From Acanthaster planci (lineage: Eukaryota; Echinodermata; Asteroidea; Valvatida; Acanthasteridae): a DNA stretch of 38,981 nucleotides. The DNA is taken from contig NW_019091416.1 in assembly GCF_001949145.1 (NCBI RefSeq), positions 1,845,801-1,884,781 on the forward strand, in the 5' to 3' direction. Shown here piece by piece: positions 1 through 11,200 of the stretch. Under the pieces are notes generated by a model. The model searched no databases and was not told the origin of the DNA. It saw only the letters and a program-made list of their open reading frames with translations. Each line of letters begins with the position of its first letter. Within the stretch, counting starts at the first letter, position 1. The position numbers and the translations under genes were made by a program.

Positions 1-3000
1 CACACTCCCAGGGACAGTCTCCCTGTTAGTGACATCAGCTGCCTTCTTGCTGAATAAAAGCAAACATCTAGCCTGTGCACCTTCATGACAGCGACATTTT
101 ATTTTTTTGCGTCAAACATTAGCACCAGATGATGGAATGCTGGTTTGTTTTTATGGGAGTCCTATGTACCATGGTTCTCTGCTTGCCCCGAAAGGTCATG
201 AGGTCATGTTGGACCACTAGGCCATGAGGATTGTGTATATAAACAACTTACATCACTGGTTCTAGGAATCTGCACTTAACCACACTGGGGTCACAGTTTG
301 GAGAATCTTTCAACTCCCCAGAAACCTTTTTGCAAGACACCTTTCTGAATACAGCAGGTGAGATGAGAAATAATTATGGCTGGGACCATATAGCAAGGAC
401 GCAGAGTTTACTGGCTCTACTGCAATACCAGGCTAGTGGATGGCCATGAATTCCTTAATGGGTTTGGTTATTGCTGGCATTTTCTCCGGGAGGCATCACA
501 GATACTTGTACAGCAGTGCTGGAATATGATGAAACTCGAAATACGTTTGGTTGACAGATTCCATTTTCATTGGTTTTTACCCTATGGACTGACAAGAATT
601 CAAACTTGATGAATTGAAATGAACTACAGGGTTACGCTAATAATTCAGCTTACTGGCCAAGTGTGTATTTCCTTATTTGTAGAGCCACATGTATCACTCT
701 TTTGAAGTACGTGATTACATGCACTTGTCATTACACCTGTCGCCTGCTTCCAGTGTCCATAATCCTACAAGTATGTACCCCTCACAAATCATATTAAAAT
801 AAGCTGAGTGCAGGGTAACCAAACAAAAAGATTAAAGACGAGTTAGCAGGCAAAGGTTAGAGTACGCTATATTGATGGGGTTGGATGCTTTGTCGATCCA
901 TGGAGTCTCATGCAAGTTGTCGGCAGGCTGGTCAAACTAAGTTCATTGCCAGCCAGCATGGGGCATTTCATGTCACACGGCATCAGACATGTCATCAAGA
1001 TTAGCAACACTGGGTGGCACGCTTAATTGGTAAACAGTGATTCTCATGAACATTTTGTGCACCCAGGAACAGAATTATATGTAGCACTTTTAAAATACCA
1101 AAGAACCTAATGCCAATTTAAACATTAGTTTTTAAGAGTAACTGAATTTAATTGTAAATGTTGCTTAATCTGCATTCAAAATACACCAATTACATGTGTA
1201 TAAATGGTACATCAAAATCACTGGACGATAATTCATGCTCATGTATTCTATGCAAATGAAATTATGCAAATGAAACTATGCAAATCGTATTACAACTGCA
1301 GTGATACTGCAGTTACCCACAAATTAAGTAATATTCTAATTTTGGCATCCATTTACTCTCCTAGCATTCTCAACGTAACATCTGACTTCATTCGTTTGTG
1401 ACATTTAAAGTGGAACTAAGTACTTCACAAAAGCTACAGTTACTGTTCTCACAGAAAACCTGGCTAAAGTGAGTGTTAGTCTGACCACAGCAAGGGGCCA
1501 TATGGACACATTGAAAGCAGATTACACACACAGTACACTAAATACTAGATTATCCCCTAAATCTCCTAATCTACAGAACTTCTCCTCTGTTGTGGATTGG
1601 ATAAAATTGAAAAGAATGTGTTGAAAATCAGATATTGTGGCTTTACTTGTTGATCAGGTTAATGTGAGAGGGTAAGGGCCCTGGAATGTGCAGTCTGCCA
1701 CATGGGTAGCCTGCAATTTACATTAACCCGACCAGCTAACTTATGGATAGTCAACACAAATCATAAATTTACAGGAGCATCACAGAGAAACTAGCCAGGC
1801 AAGATGGCAAACATACTGACTTGCAAGTTCTTGATCTCGGCCCTTAGTCTTGATCTCAGTCCATGCATGGGTATTTTACTGCTTGATACTATAGGACCAA
1901 CGTTTCACTGATCATATGAGGCCAACCCTCATTTACAAGTTCACCTGCGGCACCTGGCAAAACTAGGGGGGGGGGAAAGGTGCCCCCCAGCATTTGAAAT
2001 CTGAATAATCGCCGTCGAATTTATATATAGCTATGCAGCTGCAGCTCGTTTTCTTGAGGTGCCCCCTTGAAAAAGTGTGTGCACGCCCGGGTGCCGCCCC
2101 CTTCCCCTCGCACATTCAGCACGCGTTATGCCACTGGGCTGCCCCCTCAAGTAACCTATCAGATTGTTAAACCGTATGTGCCTTTAATACCCCCACTACA
2201 TCCCCTGTCCAGTTGCTCTAATGAGGAGCCTTGGCATGAAGCTGGAGGCAGAAAATCAATCCAGATGGAGTTGGTCAATCAATTGGGATTAATAATTGTC
2301 ATTTCCTGCTGTGTTCACCCAAACATGAACAAAGCATTACCACAATAGATGAGATTAAGGGGGGGCATCCTTGGTAAATGGCTATTAATATTGTTGAAAT
2401 AGATGAATGGCTCTCACTTCTGATTGCATTGGTCTGCGTGGGTGTCTCTGTTTTTATAATCACACCTCTGGCACGCATAAAGCAGTTTCACTCAAAAAAA
2501 AAGCTCTCCTGTTTACAGTTCTTTGATTCGGAAGAATAAAATTCCAGAGGAGATAAAAAAGGATCAAGTTGATGAATCAATACAGGTTAATTGCATGATT
2601 TGGTCTGGATCAGATGCAGAAACGTACTGAATTATTAATCACTGTTCGTAGGCTGGCAACACAACAGGAATTTGTTCTTAAAATAACCAATGATTTGAAT
2701 GTAACCATGTCTGGAAACATTTTCCTTTTTCATGCACAATTGACAAAATTTGACCAATGCCTTTAAAAATCCTTGAAAATCCACCTGTTTTTAAAGGATT
2801 TGAAGTATTTTGCAGGAATTGGGAAGGAAGAGGCTAGAGCCAAGCTGCAGTTACTTTACATGAGGCTTGAAGTAGTATTACTTCCTGCACAGTTAAACAA
2901 TTTAAAAGGATAAAGTAAAGTTCCTTGCAAAGGTGATTTTACAGGGGGTTTTATAAGAATATCTTAATAAAACTGTGCCAGATGGAGGTGTAGGTACATG

Positions 3001-6000
3001 TAACACCAGATTTATGAATACATGGAAGGTGCCTTCCGCTGTATTCAATTACTAATACTAGGATTCAATTATAAAACTAATGAAAAAATAAAAACTAAGG
3101 CGTTGAAGAGTTTTAATTTCTTTTATTTAATGACAAAACCACCACAACGTCTGCTATGTGTAGTGTTGCCTGTGCACACAGTGGCAGATGTTTGCAAGAC
3201 CTATTGTTACTCATACAATGAAACTGCTTTTCATGCGTGCTTCAAAATCAATTTGGATTTAATTGAGTCTTTCGACCGTTCTTCATCCAGCATTTTATCA
3301 AAGGGATACTGTTTGAACTCGGCGTGTTGTACATGTAACCCCCAACAGCAGCAGCTGTGCACATGGGGAAATTCATTACATACATGTACAACATAATCAC
3401 ACAGGGAGTTGCTTAAATACAAACTGCTGACATTTCTTCACCCACAGGGAAGTGATGTTTCAAGGTCAAATCAAAGGAAAGTGATTCCTTGGACTCCTGC
3501 TTTTCACCACATTCTCAACATCACTCCAACACACAAAGTGAAACGTAAGCCATGCCAACGGAGTCGTTTTGTGTGCAAATGTAACCTATATGGACTGTTC
3601 GATTTATGCCAACAAGCACCCCTTGCTCGGCACAAGTTCCAACTGCACTGTTACCTCCATGTACATGTACATGTGCACCATAATATGTGATCCGCTCTGC
3701 AAAGAAGGGTAATAAGTCGCGCAGTGCCAAAACATGTCAGTGCCTGTTCTATTTGGAGAGGGCAACATTTCTTCAAAAATGTGATTTTGTGTTTTTTCCT
3801 TTAATACTTTCTATAATATTTATATTTCCAGAATTTGTGACTACAAACATGGATACTGATGAATAGATGAAAAAATGATCATTCAGTGGGAAATCCTACA
3901 TAGCATTGTGTTTCCAAGCACAATTCAAGAGCTTTTTCTCAAAAAGTGCTTTTATTGAATCCAAAAAATGCGGATATACAAATGTCTATATATATCCAGT
4001 ACGCAGGGCACTACGGGGTCATTCATGTATCAAATTGTAGCTTTTGATGTACAGAACCCAGCCATATCAAAAACTCATAACCTGAATCTGGCGACTTATT
4101 AATCATTTTTCTAGAGCCGGTCACATATGGTGTGGTAACTGCAAAGCATTCATTGTTATTTCACTTGGTGTCTTGCAGTGACATGAAATCCCTCTGTGCT
4201 GTGTTCGACTTCTGCAATGAGAGAATGAAGTCCAGATATGAATGTCACATGTAATATTGTTTGTGCCATTTTATGAGGTGGGAGCAAGGTTTTGATGGCA
4301 CAATCATCTGCTTCTTGAATGTTCACCCTGTATATCTAGAAGAACATATTTTGATCCCTTGAGGATAATCCGTGGCAGAAAGTTAAAGGTGGAAAGTGTT
4401 ATAAAGCAGTCATGCTGTGATTCATGACATTTCTTGAGATTACCTTTAGCCTTCAAGTGGTCCAACACTTTGCCTTTTCCACTGACGTGATCTGCAAAGC
4501 CATATTCCTTTTTGAGGGTTAAGATATAGAAATAGATGTATTTTCTGCCTTTCATGGGCGAATAAAACCTTCACAAGGGTATAAGGAGATCTGCAGGGGG
4601 TCATGAAACTTTTGATTGGAGCAATCAGCAGAAAGTTAATTCAGGGTTATGTTGACACAAACAGGCTCTACAGAAGGCCTGCCAAAAGAGAACTTTCCAT
4701 TGAGATTATGGAACTATCCCAGTGCTTGTCCAGAACAAGTGCCTATTGTCCCCAATTCTCATGGAGTCTGTCCATAAAAGATAATTGCGATTATGACATG
4801 GGGGCCACGAGGTCGGACACCCTACTGAGTATTTGTGGCAATTTTTCTTTTGTACAGTCAATAATTATTATCTTTCAGTTGGAGAGAGCGTTTCTTCTGT
4901 CCGGCTTTGATATGAAAGCACCTTTAACTGGAATTGTGGGCACTAAAAATACTGACAGCAATGGGAAGTGACTTCCCTTTACATCCCCTTGATCTGAGCT
5001 CAATCTGTAGTTTTGTCCCTAGTTTTTTCATTTTTTTTTAGACATTTGCAGTTCAAAAGATGACCACAAAAATGCGCGGCACTTGAATTAAAGTCTATTG
5101 TTTCTGAATGATGATACCATTCTCCTGCATTACGAAATGTGTCAGTTGGAGTTAGGAACACACAGATGATGCAATAATATTGTTGACACACAAAGAGAAC
5201 AAAAAGCACGTGGCCTGGGCTGACAATGCCATGACTTATATGCCCCCAAAGCCTCGTAATTTTGACAATTTATGGCTTGGCTTAGACTAAAAAATACCTA
5301 GGATTATCCTGTCTCATGCAGTCCAGATGTTAGAAATGCAGTGCCATAAATCTGTTTCGGTAACATTTACAGGTCATTGCTGTTCTAAGACAAAAAAAAT
5401 CACAATATTTGTCACTGAAATACCATTTATGAATTGAACAAGAACATTAAGCACATTGCATACATGCTTGAAATCTCTGTGAATGATGTTAAAACACAAA
5501 CTTGATACACCTGTTTAGTACAGCATTTCAGGCACTTGGTACACTTTTTTGGCTGCACCGCCAATATCTACATTTAAATTCTACCACAAATGAAGGTAAC
5601 TGAGTGTAACGTTGACGCACTGTAAACGTGCTGATAGTAATTACATGTACTTCGCAAAGTCTTTTGCAAATAGCGTGATTACTGCAACTTGAACTACACA
5701 ACAGAGTCCACTCCGAGCAGAACAAAAGCGGGCATGTTTTTTTGTACTGACCGCAGAGGCACGTATTTATACTGGAGATCGATGGCGCGTTTGACACAGA
5801 GCATGTGCACGCGTAAATGAATATATGCCTTAATGCACACGTTCTGCGTGTGTGCAAGAACCTGCTGGGAAAACTTACTACTGTCTGTCTCTCTTTTTCT
5901 GCTTGGGGGTGCACTTCAACTTGGGGCGAATAAAGACGGCTAGTTTTTGTCCGTCAACAGTGCAGCTATTTATCAAACTATCTCCCTTTTCTAACCCTGC

Positions 6001-6337
6001 TTGTGCACGGCTATATATTACACTACAACATGAAACACAAAGCTATGATTGCACTCGATACCTTGTTGATGGTTTCTGCTGAAAGACAGCAAAAATACAG
6101 TGGTGCAGAATGAGTAAATGCGTAGGTACCTGTCAAGTGAGGATATTTTTAGACACCAATGTGGAGATGTGGCTACGACTTCCAAACTTCCTTTTTTTGA
6201 TTCATTGGCTAACACTTCATATTTGTTCTAACTTCACGCAATTTGAAACCATTTCATCAATGTGAGATTTTGCTTGGAAAAAGATTGATTCAGATTTTTT
6301 AAAAGTGTTATATCCCCTCTCTTTTTTTCTATCACAG
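1..6337. other. Non-coding stretch upstream of (or intronic to) the meteorin 3' exons
   Basis: No recognisable coding exon was found on either strand. I looked for the meteorin N-terminal features (signal peptide, CSW, WLYP and DISRR-like stretches) ending in a phase-1 donor, without success. Visible content: three octamers at 1250-1285, a G10 run at about 1965, a GC-rich low-complexity patch at about 2070-2160, and ACATGTACATGT strings at about 3660. Confidence 0.5.
1250..1285 (+). promoter_or_regulatory. Three tandem POU octamer motifs, 14 bp apart
   Basis: Perfect ATGCAAAT octamers (the POU-homeodomain/Oct site) begin at 1250, 1264 and 1278, an exact 14 bp period on the same strand. The spacers are similar (GAAATT, GAAACT), so the array may be a small tandem duplication. 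No adjacent promoter was identified; function is inferred from the motif only. Confidence 0.45.
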
Positions 6338-6394
6338 ACTGCAGACCTTGTAATGACAGCGAAATCATGAGATCTTTCTGTTCAAGTGACTTTG
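6338..6394 (+). CDS. Meteorin / meteorin-like protein, penultimate coding exon
   Basis: A 57 bp exon with textbook boundaries: a pyrimidine-rich tract ending in atcacag (to 6337) and the donor gtaagt at 6395. Only one frame is open (phase 1 at both ends); it reads CRPCNDSEIMRSFCSSDF. The pattern CxPCxxxE...CxSDF is the start of the C-terminal netrin-like half of meteorin and meteorin-like (Metrnl), secreted cysteine-rich factors acting in neural, glial and immune-metabolic signalling in vertebrates. The last base (G) joins the first two bases of the exon at 7304 to make Ala, giving CSSDF-AVK, which continues the family alignment without a break. The identity rests on both exons together. Meteorin and Metrnl cannot be told apart from this part; an invertebrate may have one gene ancestral to both. 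Upstream exons were not found in 1-6337. Confidence 0.85.
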
Positions 6395-7303
6395 GTAAGT
6401 GACTAGTTGGTGTCATTCAACTTGTCGTAAAATGTACTTTTATTCCAAATCCTGTTGTACACAAGGAGAATCACGCCCTACTGTTAGTTATGAGACTTAA
6501 GCTAGTGTTGGGGTGTCACAAATATTGGTTACATGCTGGGTCAATATTACGGTTTGACCACCACCTTGCTGCCTGAAATAATGATCTTTGACCCGAATCA
6601 AAGACCAGGGGGTGTTTGGGTCTGATCTAATAACCCCTCTCTGCATGGCTACCAAGTCAACTCAAAAGGTATGGGGTAAAAGCATCAGATCACCCTCATG
6701 GAAAGCAGACTTTATAGGAGTAACAATTATCCCCTTTGAGTTGGTAGAACTGGCCAAATCATATATTCCTGAAGTGTTCCATGCAAATACATGTACATGT
6801 ACAAGTGCTAACATGCAAAGGTCATCTGCTCCATTGTACTTCATCCAAACACTGCTGTGGAAGTTCATGCAGGTGGGCGTACCCAGGACCATCTGGCCAT
6901 GTGTACTTGTAAGGCACAGCTTGATCCCAGCTGCAAAATCAGAGGGGTAGTTGATTTTCAACATCTTGTGTTAACAACTGGTCTCAATTTGGTTTCACTT
7001 CTATGTGGAGTTATCCAGTAATGATGTGGATCCAGTCCTAGCTGGAATATATGATTTCTTGTTGAGTTTTGCAGCAGACAGCAGTGTTGTAGTTGACATC
7101 CCTTAAGACTTTCACAGGACCCTTCAAGTCACAAGTTATTCATTTCTTTGTCACTTCCTGTGAGTGGTTTAGTGATTGGTCAGGTGACCTCACCACAGAA
7201 ATTCTAGAAAGTATCTGAACATGAAAATTGGAAGAATAAATTAAATAAAAATTAGGGGGAAAAAGGAAGATAATGGGTCTGATCTTAAACTTTTTTTGCA
7301 CAG
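6395..7303 (+). other. Phase-1 intron of the meteorin gene
   Basis: The 909 bp intron starts gtaagt and ends tttttttgcacag, splitting the codon for Ala after CSSDF. It contains an ACATGTACATGTAC string (near 6788) and open frames on both strands around 6.6-6.96 kb that show no family resemblance and are treated as chance. Confidence 0.8.
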
Positions 7304-7644
7304 CCGTCAAGTCCAGTATGCGAGACGTTATGCACGACAGTATTTCCCAAACAGCCTTCATCGACCTGTCTATCAGCCATGTCTTCAGACAGCGAGACCA
7401 CATCTTCACCCCAGCTTCTCACAGCCGCTACTCCGGGGTGGTGGTCAAGCCCCTGAGATGCGGGGTGCGATGGGGCGAAGGACACTTTCTGATGATGGGG
7501 AGTTTCGTGTTGGGCCAAGCTCGGCTGGGCTGTTCGCCCAGGTACTCCCAAGCCAGGAGGATAGCAAAGGACTTCACCGCCAGGGGACTAAACGAGTGTG
7601 ACTTGGATGATATCATCCACTTACATCATAACAGCAAGCACTGA
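7304..7644 (+). CDS. Meteorin / meteorin-like protein, terminal coding exon (113 codons with stop, plus the split Ala)
   Basis: The acceptor tttttttgcacag ends at 7303; the frame enters at phase 1 and stops at TGA 7642-7644. The peptide carries the family's C-terminal signature: an LSISHVFRQ strand, then LRCGVRWGEGHFLMMG, LGQARLGCSPRYSQARRIAK and ARGLNECDLDDI near the end. Three cysteines here and three in the previous exon give the six of the netrin-like half. Third codon positions are clearly GC-rich in this frame; the two other forward frames are also partly open (to about 7601 in one), but have neither the family match nor that bias. The protein is expected to be secreted. The short tail after CDLDDI (HLHHNSKH) is His-rich. 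AATAAA candidates for the 3' end lie at 8464-8469 and 8590-8595. Confidence 0.9.
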
Positions 7645-8115
7645 TGGACCAATTACGACACGGGTGTGGATGAGGAACAATTTTTGTGGCCAGCATTCCT
7701 GGAGACCATGATTTCTGGAAAGAGCTGATACTGAAGAAAAAAAAACAACTTTCGCCAGGACACATAGCGTGGAAAACCATGACGAGATCTTGGTAAATTA
7801 GACGAGTTTGACGACAACGCTTGAAGGTCACTGTTTTATCATTCCAAATATCAATGATGTTTAGAATGCCAAACTCTCTGCAAGACAATTACTTCAAAAT
7901 CCTAAATGAGTGATTCAGTCTAAGAGATGTTATGTGACATAGTCACATAGCCTTTTGGAAATTTGAAGTTACATTGAATTTTTCAGCACATTACACTCAT
8001 TATAAATTTAGATATGTAACCTGCATACATGTAGTTGTTACACACATATACCTCACTGTGCATGTTTTAAACATAGCCTTGTTTTGGTAATAGTTAACGG
8101 TGCTATTTATCAATA

Positions 8116-8285
8116 GCAGGGGTGTGAGAATTCAGCTTTTTAGCTGATTTCAGCCTTTTTTTGTTTAGACGTCGACCCAGAATTTGAGCTTTTTTGTACA
8201 CCTGGTCTGTACAAAAGTATGGGAACATTTCAGCTTTTTGCTAGCTGTTTTCAGCTTTAATTGAAGTGGCCACTCACACCCCTGC
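8116..8285. mobile_element. MITE with 13 bp terminal inverted repeats (hAT-like ends)
   Basis: The ends GCAGGGGTGTGAG (8116-8128) and CTCACACCCCTGC (8273-8285) are perfect inverted copies. Trimmed to CAGGGGTG, they resemble hAT-type termini. The 170 bp body has no coding capacity and repeats TTCAGCTTTTT and AGCTG segments. The flanks share only CAATAG/CAGTAG, so a clean 8 bp target duplication is not shown. It lies 470 bp past the meteorin stop codon and may be within the 3'UTR. Confidence 0.65.
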
Positions 8286-11200
8286 AGTAGCTGAGCTTAA
8301 GATGTCTTTGAGAAGGATAAACATTCAGTATTCACCTTTCTATTGCTTTTGTTCATGTTTTAGTGTTTGCATACTTATGTTTTCCTGAGTGATACAAGGG
8401 ACCACCAGATAGTTTGGCTCACATTTGTCACTTTTTCAGGCTTTGATGTTGTTTTGGGCTCAAAATAAAAGTCAGTGATGAAGTGGAAAGTATTAAAATT
8501 ACACTGAACCGATAAATCATCTTAAAATTCACAAGTTATGAAAACAAACTGTAAATATATGTAATTAAAAAGGAAATAATTTATCTACAAATAAACTGTA
8601 GTTATGTACATCACACCAGTTTTGGGGTAATTTATTAAGATTTGTTTCTCCAGAAGACATGTAAAGAAAGCAGCTTAACACCAAATATTGAGTATTTTAT
8701 TGGTATTGAATTGGAATTGGTTTTCTTGATGGTTGAGGCTGGATCTATATATTCAAAATCTATACAATAATGACCTAATGTTCACAGGCTATCATGACAC
8801 AAATGTAATTCTTAAACCTATATAACAACTTAGTAAAGCTTATTTTTGATGTACTGACAGGAATCATCTCCTGGGAAAAATAATAAAATAAAAAGAAAAT
8901 AATTAAAAAAACTCATGAAAATAATTATTTTTTTTGCATTGGTGTAGGATAAAGCTACACATAAAGTACACTGAAGTACATTCTTATAATTAAAAGGGAA
9001 CCAGACTTCCACAAAAGCCTGAATGAGGCTACTCTTTTCTACTTTTTCTAAGTTCCTTTTTTTGAAACTGTTGTAGTACTACAAGCATAATGTATTCAGT
9101 ATAAATTTATAAATGTCTGTATAAAATCTTTAAAAACTGTGTAGTTCAATTAGCTATATTTCGGCCTATTTTGGCCAAATTTCTGCCAAATCTGGCTTGC
9201 CTTGTAATCGGTATGCTTGCTTGGGTTTTCAGCATGGAAACATGTGGTTCCATGAAGACAAATAAAAACCCAACGGCATGTGTCAGCGACCATCCTGAAC
9301 AACGTTGCTGTTGCAACTCACAACCTGCAGACAAGTCTTCTCTGTGTAACCACTTCAGCTCCATAAACTTCACTTCAAAAATTCACTCAAAGCCTCATGC
9401 TAAAGGAGCCATGATAAGGAAAAACCAAGATATCAAATTTATGACAGGACACTCATTCTATGGTCTGTTTTCCTTCATCATTAACTCTCTCATTAAATTA
9501 AAAAAAAACACCTAATTTTGTATTAATTCCTTTACAACTTCCTTGATAACTGTTGTGTTCAAATCTGTTGTGTCATTCTGCTTTGGCGGCAAAAACAAAC
9601 ACATCATTACAATTAAGTACTGTAACTTCATTGGAATACAATGCAAGTTTATTTTTGCTTTAGGGAATTTACTCAATGAGTTTCCCATGTTCCAAACAAA
9701 CAGGAAAGGACTGGTAGTGACAAAGGATTGGTGAAACTGACAGGCAAATATTGGTAATGTGACGAGCCGTGTTTGTTTCATACTTACGACTGGCTGTGGC
9801 ATATACTTTTGTGGAAATGTAATCTTGTTTTGTGTCGCATGTTTTGCCAAGTATGTGAATATTCTTAAATGTTATTCCGTGTATGCCAAAAGAGTATAAT
9901 ATGTGCTGCAATAAAAACTACCCTGATGTTACAATAGGTCTGGTTTCGGAGAAGCAAAGTTTTGCAATTGAGTGTCTTTAGACCACTGAATGCTGTCCAT
10001 TATTTTTTTCAGCCTGAACAACACTCAGTAAGACCGACGTAACTCTTAAAAGCTTTTAGCTGAAAATCCACTTTGTGGTTTCTAAACTCAAATGTTCACT
10101 GTCTTCAGAAACTGTTTCTAGAACTGTTTTTAAGTGTGTTGTCCAGCTGCTTCGTCAAGAATCTCTAACAAAGGATGTTCATGTTCATTGTCTTTGACAA
10201 TCTTCTAAAAGTACTACGTTGTCCGGATAACTTGTTGATTTTCTTGTTTTGTCATTCTAGAAAGGCACATGTATTCCTTTTTTTTTTGAAACAAAAATAT
10301 CACCAGGATCTACGTTCAGACAACTCAGCCAGCAATTTTGATGGTCAGGAGGCCTTGAGAGCTAGAGGGTAGAACCTCTCTGGACCAGCTCTGACCATGT
10401 TCTGGCCTTCCACAAGGCCTGAGGGTGTGTTTTTGAAGGAAACTCGAAAATGTCATAGCTGAATTGTCACCTATGAAGGCCCACCTGTGAACTCGGTGCC
10501 AGTGAAACTGGGAGGTACAAACATGCCCCTGCTGGTAACTTGAAAGGTCAACATGGTTTGGCTGACTCTTCAAAGTTATTTTGGAAGCCTTGTGGGGTGA
10601 GTGTGGGTATGTGAACAGTGTTTCATGACCCTGTGTATGTCTGCAATCTGTGCAACTGTTCAATGTTAGCGTGGAATTTATCCTTTTTTTTTTTTAATGT
10701 GCAGCTTGTTATAAAAAAAAAACCCAGTGCGCTGCAAAGCCATAAAATCAGTAGAAAAAAGCTGCAGTGGAGCTACATTTCTGCTAAATTTAGTCATTAA
10801 TGCCTGCAACCAGTTTCCATACAGTTTATGATAAAGGTGTAACAACCATGAAAGAGTAGTGGCTGTACCCAATTTTTTTTGGGGGGGAGGGGGCTATGTT
10901 ACACACAGTGGAGGGTGACGTTTCCTGTCATTGTTAGACATACAATGCAATACTTTGATTAAACAAGGAAGCCAGAGGGAATCTGAGTGTAAAACAAACA
11001 CGCCTCAATGACTGGGAATAAGGAAATGCACTCGAGTAAAAATATTGAGATCCTACTCCTGTTATTGTATGAGCATGTGACTGACACCAACCAACTACAT
11101 GTAACCACAAAAATAATGCATGTATGTCGTTAGCGACAGGGTGATTGTTACCAAGGAAATGTTAGGTCATGTGATACTGAGACACAATCAATGCTAAAGC

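Noticed and set aside
7296-7601. Alternative 101-codon frame over the meteorin terminal exon (RQVQYARRYARQ...)
   Set aside because: It overlaps the meteorin frame, lacks its GC-rich third positions and does not join in phase to the upstream exon.
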